The notes below the pieces were generated by a model that had not been told where the DNA came from, ran no database searches, and saw only the letters and a program-made list of their open reading frames with translations. A DNA stretch of 64,000 bases from Climacteris rufus. Taxonomy: Eukaryota; Chordata; Aves; Passeriformes; Climacteridae. Below, one piece after another: positions 11,449 to 23,390 of this stretch; the stretch's first letter is position 1; the number at the start of each line of letters is the position of its first letter. The stretch is taken from the NCBI GenBank assembly GCA_013398175.1, contig VZRZ01000393.1, positions 243,512 to 307,511 of the forward strand, given 5' to 3'. The translations under genes and the position numbers were made by a program.

Positions 11449-12138
11449 GACTCTCTCCTGGCTGGTTTGGCTGGGCTGAGCTCCAGGAGGGGTCTGGGCT
11501 CTGCTCCTCTGCTGGAACTCACTGCTGACTCTGGCTCTTGTTCTACCCTTATTTATTTATTTCAGCAGGACACCCCCAGCTCAGCCCCTCTGGTGTGGAC
11601 GGGCCCCGTTTTTTGGTGTTTTGGGAAGACAAAAGTGATGCTGAATGATGAATGCTTGCAAAATCAGCTTGTTATGCATGTGCAGCAGCTTTTTCCAGAG
11701 CAGATTTTTAGGGATGAACATCCCTGGCAGAGCAAAGGCCTCTCCTGCCAACAGATCCGATACCAAATCCAGAGCGACCCGATGGAGCCATTCCTCTGTC
11801 ACGGTTTTTCAACCACAAATCTTCGAGTCGTTTGCCCCAGTAGACAGCAGGTTCTTTACTACTTCAGAGGGTTTTCTGGTCTATGGAATCTGTAAAAACC
11901 TCTTTTTTTNATAAATATTTAACCAGTGGACCAGTTCTTTCTTATTTCAGAGCTGTTCCAGTTTATCGGGTACATAATACACTTTTTAAAAAAAAATAAA
12001 AATTAAAAAAAAAAGTAATCAAATAAAACCCTGAATAAGAACATATTTCCTTGCCAGACTTGATGAGCTATGAACTGTTCCCGTTTTACGGGCAAAGAAT
12101 AGAAATTTTTTAATAATCTGTGATTTTTTTCTTTCTTT

Positions 12139-12185
12139 NNNNNNNNNNNNNNNNNNNNNNNNNNNNNNNNNNNNNNNNNNNNNNN
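12139..12185. other. Assembly gap (47 Ns)
   Basis: Run of 47 N characters flanked on the left by a T/C-rich tract. The true length and content are unknown. ORFs reported across it on the minus strand are meaningless. Confidence 1.
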
Positions 12186-13559
12186 TCTTCTTGTAAAGGG
12201 AATTAAGTGCAAAAGACGATATCATGGAAATAACATTAAGGCTGTGACACTGACCAAAACAACGTCCAGAACCCATTTATCCCCTAATTAGCACTTTTAT
12301 CAGGTTTCCCTTTTTCCCATCTCCCCCTTTTTGGCCCCAAGCCTGGAAGCTGCTCCTGCTTTCAGATCCCGGGGCAGGAGCAGGGCCTGGAGCTCAGTTC
12401 AGCATAGCAGCTCCGTTTATTCGAGCTCTTAAGCACCGGCTTAAACCCTACTCAGGCTTTAAGTGCGTGCTTAATACGTGCTTAAAACCGGGCTGAGTGG
12501 GAGTGGAGTGCTCAGCCAGGGTCGGTGTGAGCATCCCTGGGAAACATCCACCAAATCGAGCGACTTCCCTGACTTCTGCCACGTTTTGCCCCTTGTCACA
12601 CTCTTAACTTGATCCAAGGTAGCTTTTTGTATTTAATTTTATATANATAAAAATTGTACATAAAAATCCTGCTGCAGTTGTGCACTCAGTGTTCTGTTTT
12701 TCTCGGTGCATTTGCCATGAGCTTTGGGCTAGATCAAATCTGCTCAGCTTCTTTCTGTAACTGCATTTGAACGCTTGACCTGTTGATACTTCGTGTGGAT
12801 TTTTTTCCTCCCTCTGTCATTCGTGGAAAGAAGGGGAGAAAAAGCCCAAGAAAACCCAGAAGTCTTTACATAGGTTTATTGATTTTTTTCGTCTTTTTTT
12901 TTGGTTGTGGAGTTTTATTATTGTCATTATCAGTATTTTTAAAGCTTTTTCCAGCAGCTCTGTGCATCTCAGCCTCAGAACATCCAGGCGGTTTGTGTGT
13001 AACCATCTGGATCCCTTCACCCAGGGCCAAAAAAAAAGCAGGGAGAGGATTTTGGGGAAGGGCTGTGCAGCTGTGAGGTGCTCCCGGGACATTCCCTGCC
13101 CGGATCCCATCCCCACCACCCGGCAGCCGCGGAGCGGGGCAGGCAGGGACCGCTGACAACTCAGGAGATGGGCACAAAAACTGAGTCTCAACCCAGTTTG
13201 GCTCCTCAGCAGAGAAGGGGCGAGCTCTGGCTGGGGTCAAATGGTGCTTCACGCTGTACCCAAGGGGCAAAAAGGCTCCCTAAAACAAATCGCTAATTGC
13301 TAATTAAGGGCTAATGGTCACACTGCCAGCTCAGAGCTCCGCGGGAAGGGATCCCCAGCCCGCCGCACCAGCATCTCCGTCTGCGGGCAGGGCGGCTCCC
13401 GGGGCAGCCCGGCCCCGCCGGAGCCTGGGTGACCCTGGGCTAAAGCGTCTCCTCTGCCCCGCTCAGCCAAGGAGCACAGCGATGTCACTCCTGCCATTTT
13501 AGCAGGCTTGGGTGTTATTTCCAGCCCCGGCCATCACCATTCCCACCTGGATCCCCCCC

Positions 13560-13830
13560 GGCTTCCCTGTGTCACCCTCGGTGAAAGCTGATTGCCGGTC
13601 ACAGCTTTCAGTGGCGCTCTGAATGTCTGTTTATCTGCAGCGCAGGGATGCTGAACCCCATTTTGCTTCCCACAAGGGCTGCAAGGGTGGCTCGGTAGGT
13701 ACAGATGCTTTGCAGAGCAATTAGCAGGATTATTTGCCAGAGAATGTATTAATAATGCAAATAGGCAAATTAAAAGCCAGAGCCCAGCCCTTCCTTTTCA
13801 TCAGCAGGTGGAAATAAAATCCTCTGCTTT
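13560..13830. promoter_or_regulatory. Candidate regulatory block with octamer motif
   Basis: Unique, repeat-free sequence in the HIVEP3 3' UTR or flank. It contains a perfect ATGCAAAT octamer (POU factor site) at 13755-13762 within an AT-rich homeodomain-like context (GTATTAATAATGCAAATAGG). Motif presence alone is weak evidence. Confidence 0.2.
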
Positions 13831-14979
13831 TCTGATGGCAGAGGTTCTCAAATTCATAATCCATGAAGGCACGTGGCCTCCTCAGCCTGGCTGCTCCTCT
13901 TTGTTGTGTGGCTGCTTAACCAGCCCAAATCCCCCTCTGATTTTTCCCTCCCTGCTGAGCTGTTTGTGTGGCTCCCATCAGGGCAGGGATGGGGCCACCG
14001 ATGGATGCTCTGGCAGCCAAAAATCCTCCTGCACAGAGGACTTGGCCCACTTGGAGTCACTCCTTGTCAGTCCTCAACACCAAGACTTCCACCCAGAGCT
14101 CATGAAGCTCTTGGGCCTTGGCTTAAGGTTGAGCATTTCTGGAGTTTCAGGAACTCCTTTGTGCTGCAGCCTCAATTTAGATCCTTTTATCAAGGTGACA
14201 GAGCTCTGCAGGGCTAAGCAGACCACGGGATGAGGAGAGGGAGCAGCTGCTTCCCCAAACCCACCCCATGCCTCAAGGCAGATCCCTGCCAGCTCTGATT
14301 ATTCCCAGTTTCTTGGCTGGACACCCAGGAACTGCAGCAGGAAAATGAAAATAATGATGAAGTAGCTGTGACTTCACAGCTTTTGGCTGAGAAATGCAGT
14401 TCCTCACCTGCTGCTAAGGGGTGACGTTCCAGCCCTGGTGTCCCCAACGTGGCCCACCGGTCCCAAGCCTTTCTCCAAATCCCAAATCCTGCCCCAGCCC
14501 TGTCCCAGCTGCCAGGTCCTGCTGGTCCAGCCCTGGGGCAGGAGAGCCTCTGGCAGAACCGGTGATTCCCACCCGTGCCCAGCCAGAGCATCCGCAAATC
14601 CTTCCCACCGTGCCAGGCACAGCCTCCCCATGGCTCTGCTTCCCCATCCCAACAAATCTGCAGCTTTCACCGACCTGGGTTTTGTCTAAAATCCACAGAA
14701 ACAGCACCTGAACAAGCAATATCCTTGGAAAAATCATTGAAATGATTCCAATTTCCATGCAAAATCCTCTAGGATTTGATCTAGCCCTTCCCTGCTCTCT
14801 TCTGTCTATTGCACAGTATTTACAAATAAAACCATAGTGTAAATTATTTACAAAAAAAAAGAAAAAAAAGAGAAAAAAATAAATTAAAAACATCAGTCCT
14901 GATGGCATAAAACCAATCTGTTTTCATTACTGAGATATGATGGCACTTACGATCACTTTAGTAAATGTAATGTAAAAAA

Positions 14980-14999
14980 ATAATAATAATAATAATAAT
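14980..14999 (+). repeat. (AAT)n microsatellite
   Basis: Short run of about six AAT trinucleotides in the AT-rich distal HIVEP3 3' UTR. Confidence 0.9.
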
Positions 15000-15505
15000 G
15001 TGTACGCAAATTTAATATACATGGTCTCATGTAAGATAAATATTTGCCTTTTTTTCTAAAAGGTGTATGTATTCTGTAAGTGGAATAGTCTGTAGAAAGT
15101 TTCTATATGTTCTTAAAAATGGCAATACATTCCAAAAAATGGTACTGTAAATATGTACAGCGTACAATGGAATTTGGTAGTTTTGCCTGTAATTTTATTT
15201 TAACTCCAGTTTCTACACTTGCATCTTGCAATGTCTGTATGGTTATATCAGTGCAAAAAAAAATAAAAAATGCAGGTAAAAGCACAGTCTGATGTAAAAA
15301 CAAAATAAAACGAACAAAAAACACATAAAAAACAACAAAACAAAAAAAAAAAGAAGAAAAATACTCAGTATTTGATGTTTGTGACCCTTATTGTAAATGA
15401 CATCTGTACTGTGAATGAGAAGTTTTTACAAGTATAATATTGCCTTTACTACAGCTCAGCCTGTCTGCTCAGTCTGGGCGTATTTTTAAAAAAACAGCAT
15501 GTTGG

Positions 15506-15511
15506 AATAAA
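15506..15511 (+). terminator. HIVEP3: Likely HIVEP3 distal poly(A) signal
   Basis: AATAAA in the context GTTGGAATAAATTTTAAAG, at the end of the AT-rich region. Sequence composition changes sharply after about 15560 and CR1 fragments begin at 15821. Cleavage would be expected 10-30 bp downstream. Confidence 0.55.
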
Positions 15512-15820
15512 TTTTAAAGTCCCAACATATCACTACGTGCATGAGTGGCAATCTTTAATTTTCCTTTGACTTAGCAGAGGGGCAGGGCCCTGGGAAACGA
15601 TGGAGGCACATCTGGATAAAGCCCTCCCAAGGCACATCTGGATAAATCCCTCCCAAGCCATCCCTGCTGAACCCCCACTGCCCCCATGGAAATGCCAATC
15701 TCCAGTTTTTCCTGCAGTTTTTCCTTCAGTTTTCCCAGTTTTTCCTCATCACACCACCGAGGCCATGAGCAAAGGATGCTCTGAGGGGGCTCTGCAGGGG
15801 CCAGGCTGAATTCCCACCGT

Positions 15821-15925
15821 CCCAGAATGGTTTGGGTTGGAAGAGACCTTAAAGATCATCCAGGGGCACCTTCCATTGGATCAGGGTACTCAGAGCCTCA
15901 TCCAGCCTGGCTTCAGCACAACCTT
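15821..15925 (-). mobile_element. CR1 LINE 3' fragment
   Basis: Reverse-oriented CR1 3' end: AGAATGGTTTGGGTTGGAAG, then ACCTTAAAGATCATCCAGG and a degenerate continuation. About 100 bp, just outside the HIVEP3 3' end. Confidence 0.9.
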
Positions 15926-17400
15926 TAGAAAAACAAATAAATAAAAAAATATATATATATATGTAAGATAGTAAAAAAAAAGGAAAGTCTGTAATTTCCC
16001 CATGCCAATTGCTCCCCCCAAGGAAGTGAGCTGCCCTCAGCCCATCCATTCCCTTTTTGCACCTGGAAACCCTTCAGGGCAGCTCGTCCCTGCTCCCCTT
16101 CACCCAATGGGCCCCAGGGCTTCACCGAACCAGGGCAGGGAAGGAAATCTCCATGGGATTTGTCCCTGTGACGTTCCAGCTGCTCCCTGGCCAAACAGCA
16201 GAGCCCGTGGCCTGAGGGTTTGGGTTGTCCAGCACTGGGTTCTGAGCTGGGAGAGAGAGAGGAAGGGAGGAGTGGGGAAGGTTGGTTGGTCTCCATTCAT
16301 CTCAGAAAAGCCACATTTGTGCATGAGGAGGAGGGAGAGGGGCTGGCAGGGTATAAACCTCTGCCTTCCCCCTCGTGAGATCTGCTGGGATTCCAGCAAG
16401 GAAGGAAGTTGAGCAATTCCCAGGACTCAGCAGCTCTCTGCCTCAGTTTCCCCAACTCCAGACAGCAACCACGGCCTGCCCACCAGGCCAGGAGCAAATT
16501 CCAGCAAGGTCAGCCACGCACAGATTTGGTGCCACCTCCCAGGGCTTCTCCTGTGCTGGGAAATCTCTGGGTGGTGGGTGCTGTGCTCTGCATCCCTCTC
16601 CTCCAGAGGCTTCCCACTCCCGCTGTTGTCCCTGCTCCAAGGGTCACCAGAAATGGATGGAGCATCCAAAGAGCCTCTGTAGGCCTGGGGAGATGTGTGA
16701 GAGTCAGGGCTTGGGGAGGATTCCCTCATAACCCCTTGGATTTTCCTTTCTGGGGGTGGCAGGATGGTGACATTTGTTCCACTGCCAGCCCCTCCTGCCA
16801 CTGAGTAGAGGAAGGATTTTTCCTTCAAAAGAAAAAATGTCATTTCTGCAATGCCTGAAACTGCTGAAGGCAGCCAGGGCTGTGTGAGAACTCCACAGTT
16901 AAACCCCACGGATCTCCCAAACCTGGAAACACTTTGGGCTACACCGATCTCCAGAGTGGCTCCAATTAATCAGGTGTCCCAAGAAATCCCTTCCCCCTAA
17001 AAAGCCTTTGTTTTCCCCACACAGAGACCAGACATCTCCTCCCCTGGGAAGCCAAATGTGCTACCGAAGTGTTAAGAATCCTCTGGCTGCTGTTCCAGGC
17101 TGGCTCCCCTGGGAAGCCCAGGATAAAGGAGCAAGGAAAGCTGGGACAATGCTCTGGGAAGTTCAGACCAGGGCCTCTCCCTGGGAGGCTGAAATTCCTG
17201 CTGTTCTTCTGAAATGCCCGAGTCCCACAGTGAAATCTTTCCTTCTCCCCAGGTTCAGCCTCCCAGCAACTCAGGAGCTGGACTTGGGAACCTGGAGAGA
17301 GGAATTCCTCTCCTAACCAGGCCTTTGTGTGCAGCACAGCCATAAAAGCAGCTTTAGGAATCTTCAGTCTTTGCCTTCTTGTGGGACTCCTGCATGAGGA
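15926..17400. other. Intergenic, no gene seen
   Basis: Begins with an A-rich stretch and an (AT)n microsatellite at about 15948-15962. The rest is unique sequence with only shadow-type ORFs. Confidence 0.6.
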
Positions 17401-17550
17401 ATAACAGAATTGTTTGGGTTGGAGGGAGATTAAAGTTCATCTTCCACTATCCCAGGTTGCTCCAAGCCCCGTCCAACCTGTTCTTGGACACTTCCAGGTA
17501 TCCAGGGGCAGCCACAGCTTCTCTGGGCATCCCCTGGCTCTGAAAAAGCT
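17401..17550 (-). mobile_element. CR1 LINE 3' fragment
   Basis: Reverse CR1 3' end starting ACAGAATTGTTTGGGTTGGA and continuing through GGTTGCTCCAAGCCCCGTCC and CCAGGGGCAGCCACAGCTTC, degenerate at its 5' side. Confidence 0.9.
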
Positions 17551-18200
17551 GCTATTGGGGGGTTTTAATCCATTGCTGTCCATTGTCTTCCAGAAGGAGA
17601 AATGTCTTTGAGACCTTGGATTTCATGGATTTTCTGGAACACAATCCAGCACCCCCAGTGCCTTGAGGAGCAGCTCTGCTGTGCCTGTGGACCTGGTTCC
17701 CCCTGGAGAAGCCCATCCTAAGCCCCAGGGAACCTGTGGGACTCCTTCATCTGCACCGAGCTGCTCTGGTTTGCTCCTGCGTGTGCCTCAGGGTGCTGCA
17801 TAGCAGGGTTGTGTCACACAGGGAGGAGAGGAGAGGGCTGAGAGCAGCAGGGACTTGGCTCCAGGGACATTGGGTCTCCAGGGAGCTGTGGAGGAGGAGG
17901 CATGGCCGGGGATGTGCAGCCGGGAGCAGCCAGGGGCAGCTGCTCTGTGCCCAGTGTCCCCCCCGTGCTGGGGACACAACCCCAGCAATGCGTGGGTGAG
18001 GGCAGGCAGCCCCTGTCCCTCTGCCCGGGGTCAGCCTGGGCTCCTCCCCACCCCAGCCAGATGGTTTGGGGCTGGGAGGTCCCTCCCAGGAGGAGCTGTT
18101 TGTGCTGGGAGGGCTGGCACAGCCACCCGGGCTGATGCTTGTTGTTATGACAACAGGGGAGTGCAGAGAACAGGGAGGAGGGGAGGAGAAGGGCTCAGAG
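17551..18200. other. Intergenic, no gene seen
   Basis: Unique G+C-moderate sequence between two CR1 fragments. Overlapping ORFs on both strands show no recognisable domain. Confidence 0.6.
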
Positions 18201-18310
18201 AACCACAGAATCAAAGAATCATCGAACTGTGGAACCATTAAAGCTGGAAAAGACCTCCAAGATCAAGTCCAACCTTCGCCCGAATCCCACCTTCCTCACT
18301 GAGCATCCCA
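18201..18310 (-). mobile_element. CR1 LINE 3' fragment (other subfamily)
   Basis: Reverse fragment ACCACAGAATCAAAGAATCA followed by AAAGCTGGAAAAGACCTCCA and AGATCAAGTCCAACC. The AAAAGACCTCCAAGATCA form marks a subfamily different from the copies that read GGGACCTTAAAG. Confidence 0.88.
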
Positions 18311-21300
18311 CAAAGTGCACGACTTTGGTGGTGTGAAAGGTCTCATCCAGCAAGGGGTCGGGCTGAGGATGGGCTGAGCAGGGGACAGGGATGCAGGGCA
18401 GCCCTAGGAACACAGCCAGGATGGGCATCAGGGTTGGGTTTGTGGCTCACAACACTGCTGGACACAGAGGGGCCTGGCTGTGCTGCCAGGGCTGAGTGCC
18501 AGGGCTCCAAACCTCACCAGCACCACTTCTGTGGCTGGAGGGGCCTGTGCAGTGGGCAAAAACTGGGAAAATAATGCCCAAAGCAGCAGCCTGAGGAATA
18601 TTGCAGCAGATCCCTCCCGGGGAGCACTGGCAGGCAGGCGTGACCTCGTCCTCCTCACAGACACTGCTTGGACGGGCAGCAAAACAAATCCAAAAATCAC
18701 CTCCTAACAAACCCCACGTCCTGCTGGGGTCACCAGGGCCCCCTCCCAGCCTCTCCTGCCCCAAGGGGTTGGCACCAAGGAGGTGCAGGAAGTTGCCTGG
18801 GGAAGCCCCAGGTCAGGCTGTGCTTTTTGTTTTAAACAAGTGTCTCTTAAGGAGTCCTTCCTCAGAAAAGCACCGCTCCTGCCCCCATGTGATGAAGTGC
18901 AAACCTTGGCTTTCACCATTAGGAAGATGCAAACAGCTGTATCCTCTGGTTCATGGGGGAAAACCTGGAAGTGTGGCCTCCGTGTGCCTGCCAGGAGGGA
19001 TTAACACCCCCGTGAAACACAGGGCTCTCACTGCCTTCCTGTGGGACTTGCTCACATCCCTCAGGAACATGGCCCTGGCTTTTCCAAAGGGAGAATCAGC
19101 AAATTTTCAAGCCCAGACTGGATAAAGGCCAGAGTAACCTGGCCTGACTCCCTGCCTGACCCTGCTCTCCACTCCCTCCCAGCCTGGGTTATCCTGTGAT
19201 CCCAAATCCAGGAGGGAGGGATGGGTTAAAGCCTCCCAGGTGCTCACAGGAGGCAACCCCAGGCAGATGTTGCCTGTGTCCCCCGTGCTCGGGATCTGAG
19301 GGGTCTGGGAGCCAAACCCAGCCCAGACTGAAAGGAGCAGTGCCCTGCCCTGGGGACACCTTACCCAGGGAACCAGCACCCACTGTAAACCTCAGAAAAA
19401 GGTGAATTTGCTTTATTATTCCTCACATTACAGATCAGCTGCACACAGGACATGGTTTCAGCAAGAGATGGCTGCGGGGAAGGGAACATTCAATGCATTA
19501 TTTATCTCAGGAGGTCTTTCCCCATTTTAGCTGGAAGCTGAGAGGCAGTGGAGGCCACAGCTATGCCCAGTTGTTCAGCCCTGAAGCAATGCAGACTTCC
19601 AGCTGAAATATTTGGGTTAGGAGATGAAACCCTAAACTCCCAGAGGGAGGGTTGGCTTCGTGGTCTGAGCATTTGGTCAAACCTTTGTTCCTGTAGGAGT
19701 GTGAGCAGTGGGAATTCCCAGGCCCTCACGTGCCACTGCTGGCTCTGCATTGTTCACTCCTGCAGCGCTTTTCACTCACAGCTTTCTGCTCCTGGAATCA
19801 GGTTGTTAACCAGGAATCCAAATTTTCACTACAAAAATAGATTTCTGAGTATTGTGGCTGTGCAAAGAACTGGAAATCATGACCTTATCTTTCCTAACAT
19901 ATGGCAAATATGAAGGCTGCAAAACGTGTTTTTCCTTTAACCTCATAACTTTGAAGACATGGGGCCAAGGAGGCCGTGTCTGACAGCAAACTTCAGCAGA
20001 GATCTCAAATTTTAAGATCTCTGTATCCCATTAGGGTGCAAATTTATTAAAGGAGTCGGGCTAGATAAAAACCAGGTGGTGTTTTAAGGTAAGGATTGTG
20101 CTCGAGGAAGGAGTTTCATTTTTTTTTTTTTACAAGCTCTGTGCCCGTGGCTTTTGGCCTGGGCTGTGGGTGCTGCTGGGCCATCCCTCAGTGCCAGCTG
20201 GCAGGGGACACGTGTGGGGAGAAGAGGAGGTGAGGGCTGGGGGAAGGAAGCCAGGATGGGTGGATGGATGGATGGATGGATGGGGATTTGGAGAGAAACC
20301 TCTGAAATGAGGGCTCAGTGGAAGAGCTCAAATTCTTGAGGCAGACACTGCAGTGGCGGCTGAGGGTGTGTGCACACCCCAGGTGATCCTCGTCCGAAAA
20401 TCTCCTCCCATCTCCTTTCCCCTGCCTCCCTGACTCTCTGTGCATGTTTGTGCAGTTCTCACCCCCTTTCTGAGCTCCTCCTTCAGGGACAAACCCCGCA
20501 ATTCCCAAACTCCCCCACAGCACAAGGAGTTGGTGTCTCAATCCTTCTCTCCCAGCCCAGCAAGCAGCAGGAGACTCCAGGCTGCTCAGAGCAGCAGCAG
20601 TAATGGCCATTGCTAACAGCAACCCCATCTTCCCAGGGCTTTTATATCTCTGACTGGAGACCTAATAAGTGCTGAATTGGTGTGTGATTTAATGAGTCCA
20701 ACTTCAAAGCTGCTGTTCCCACACCTAATTCACTCATCTGGACTAATAACTGAAATGGGTGGCATTTTTTATTTTTTTTTTTTATTTCCTTCTAGCAATT
20801 TATTATTTACCCAATTGCTTTACAGCTCCTAATTTAATAAGTGCAATAACCCAGGGGTACTGCTTCAGTAAGGAGGAGAAGCTGTGAAATCCAACAGTCT
20901 CTGCTTTGGTGGACACCAGAGGTCCCATTATAACATTTTAAGCCCTTTATGACACTGGCAAGTGAGAGATCTGCAGCTCTGTGCCTCGTCAGACAGCTCC
21001 ATTTCCAAAATGTGCTGGCAGCTGCTGGGATGGGAGGATGGCAGTGCTGGATCTCCTGTGGATTCGTGTCCTGCAGCCTGGCGAGGTCTAAGCCTGGCTG
21101 ACCCTGCAGTGGACGTGGAGCAAGCCCAAGGGCACCTGAGGATGGCAAAGCACATCCCCTCCGGGCAGATGTCTCATTTTTGGGCTCTCCTCTCTCTGCC
21201 TCCCCCTCCCAGGGGTGTGCATGAGGGAGCAATGACCCTGTCCCAGCCCAGTTTCATCCTGGGGGTGACAGTTGTGGCCACCTCACTCTGCCTTCCACTG

Positions 21301-22829
21301 AGGCCAAGGCATAAATCCCAGGGGGGACTTTTAGAGGTCTGGAGGAATATTTTTTGGGGGAAAGAAGTTCCCAGGATCCTTCCAGGGCCATGCAGACAGC
21401 TCTGGCTGTGAGGGAGGGGGTCCAAAGTCACCATCTGCCCAGCACACAGGATAAATAAGAGATCACCCTGCCCTTGCACTGCACTGGCACCTTGGGCACT
21501 GCTGGATCACCCAGAATGGCCCCTTGGCTTTTTCCCCACCTGAAGCATCCCTGAGGCCCTGCAGCTCCCTGGATCTCCTGGGATGTGTTTCAGCTCTGTG
21601 CTGGGGAGCAATCTGAGCTGAGCTCCCTCCCTGAGCTCCTCCCCAGGCCTGACTTCTCTGAGCTGTTGCATTCAGGCCTAACAACCCCCATCCTTCCCCT
21701 TCCACACTCCCCATCCCTGGGTTTCAAAGCACTTTTGCAGACATTAAAGAGCTGTTCCCCAGAACCCCAGAGGCTGCAGCTGAAGCCAGCCTGCTCTGAA
21801 ACGTTCCTGCTGTTGCTGTGATACCGGCTGGAGCTCGCTGCAGCCGCCAGCCTTTTTATTACAGCCCAAACTAGCTCAGAGGTTAGGTCATTCCACAGAT
21901 AAAAACCCAGGCAGGGATGTGGCCGTGCTGGGGTCTCGCTGGCAGCCACTGGCAGAACAAGGGAAGCTGCTTGGCATCCACCATCCCTTCAGGCAAACGC
22001 ACATCTTCCTTTTCTGCTCTTACGCCATCCTCTTCCCCGACTTACTCATCCTTGGGGCACTGGCCGTGCTCTGTGAGCAGGACTGAAAGAATTTTGCAAC
22101 CTCTCTGTTAATCAGGCCCTGCTGCAGAAGGGGAAAATCCTAATAAACCTGCAGCGAGTCCCCCTGCTGCTAATTAGCAGCTGATCCATTTTCCTCTGGA
22201 TTTAAGTGGGAAAAGAGCAGTGATCCCAGGCTGAGCTGGGAAGAGCCACATTCCTGGCCCATGAGCTATTCCCACCAGGCAGCCCTGAGAGCATCCAAGG
22301 CGAGATCACAGCTCGGTTTTGCTGCCTGCAGAGCACGAGGAGAAGGGGCTGCGTTTCCCATGCTGGGCTGCTGCTGCTGCTTGGAGCCAGCACAGATCAC
22401 AGCCAGGAGCTGCTCGGGGAGGGGGCAGGCAGGGGCAGGGACCTGCCAGGGCTCCCAGCCACGGGGCTGGGCTGAGCCAGGGAGCAGCACGAGCCACCAC
22501 CGGTCCTGGGGTGCTGCAGGGGCCCAGGCTGGGGCTCCAGGTCCAGACAGCAGCTCCAGTCACAGCCCCCTGCACAGGATGAAGGGCAGAGCTGTGGATG
22601 ATCCGCATCAGCACCGAGAGCTCTGCAGGGCTGAGCTGCTCGAGGCACAGGACACAAGAGCTCGCTGTGGACAGGAGCAGGCGTCTGGTTGTGGCCTCAC
22701 CTCAGCAGCCCCGGGCTGTGCCTGAGCCAGAGGCGCCTGGAATTCCCCAGGACAGCCTCCCAGCCCTGGGCAGGGTTGACAGGGTGGTGGCCTCTGCACC
22801 TCGCTGGGATCCACAGGCACCACGGTCAG
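18311..22829. other. Intergenic 4.5 kb, no gene seen
   Basis: Unique sequence containing a GGAT microsatellite at 20256-20284, T runs at about 20118 and 20766-20782, and a G+C-rich part near 22300-22750. ORFs overlap on both strands and lack domains. I see no CR1 copy, although a very degraded piece near 19090-19180 is possible. Confidence 0.55.
20256..20284 (+). repeat. (GGAT)n microsatellite
   Basis: Six GGAT/GATG tetranucleotide units giving Trp-Met-Asp-Gly reading. Confidence 0.93.
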
Positions 22830-23390
22830 GGAATCACAGAACTGCTCAGGCTGGAAAAGACTTCCAAGGTCATCAAGCCCAACCTTTGTCTGAGCACCAC
22901 CATATCCACTAAACCATGGCACTGAAGTGTCCCTTCAACACTGCCAGGGGTGGGGACTCCAAACCTCCCTGGGCAGCCCCTACCAAGGCCTGAGCACCCT
23001 TTCCATGGGGAAATTCCTCCTTATGTCCAACCTGAGCCTCCCCTGGCCCAGCCTGAGGCCGTTCCCTCTCCTCCTGTCCCTGTTCCCTGGGAGCAGAGCC
23101 CGACCCCCCTGACTGCCCCTCCTGGCAGGAGCTGTGCAGAGCCAGCAGGGCCCCCTGAGCCTCCTTTGCTCCAGGCTGAGCCCCCCCAGCCCCCCCAGCC
23201 CCTCCTGGTTCTCCCGACCCTTCCCCAGCTCCATTCCCCTCCCTGGACACTCCAGTCCCTCCATCTCCTGTTTGAAGTGATGTGCCCAGAACTGGACGGA
23301 GCCCTCGAGATGTGGCCTCCCCAGTGCCCAGCACAGCTGGACAATCCCTGCCCTGGCCCTGCTGCCCACATTATTTTGATACAGATGATG
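22830..23390 (-). mobile_element. CR1 LINE fragment, about 560 bp
   Basis: Long reverse CR1 3' region. It starts GGGAATCACAGAACTGCTCA and passes through AAAAGACTTCCAAGGTCATC, CACTAAACCATGGCACTGAA and the block around GAAATTCCTCCTTATGTCCA. It ends near CCCACATTATTTTGATACAG. The middle (CCTGGCCCAGCCTGAGGCCG) is nearly identical to the copy at 35740-36150, so both belong to one subfamily. All ORFs over it are by-products. Confidence 0.94.

Larger units (their letters stand above)
10333..15530 (+). other. HIVEP3: HIVEP3 3' UTR (probable extent)
   Basis: After the stop the sequence becomes AT-rich, with many T and A runs, AU-rich motifs (TTATTTATTTATTT at about 11549) and several AATAAA hexamers (about 11994, 12022, 14825, 15506). 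No CR1 occurs in this 5.2 kb, although they are frequent just beyond it, which is consistent with a constrained transcribed region. It contains a CCCAT array, an N gap at 12139-12185 and single Ns at 11910 and 12646. The stretch at about 12700-14800 is less UTR-like, so a shorter UTR with a proximal poly(A) site is possible. Confidence 0.6.
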
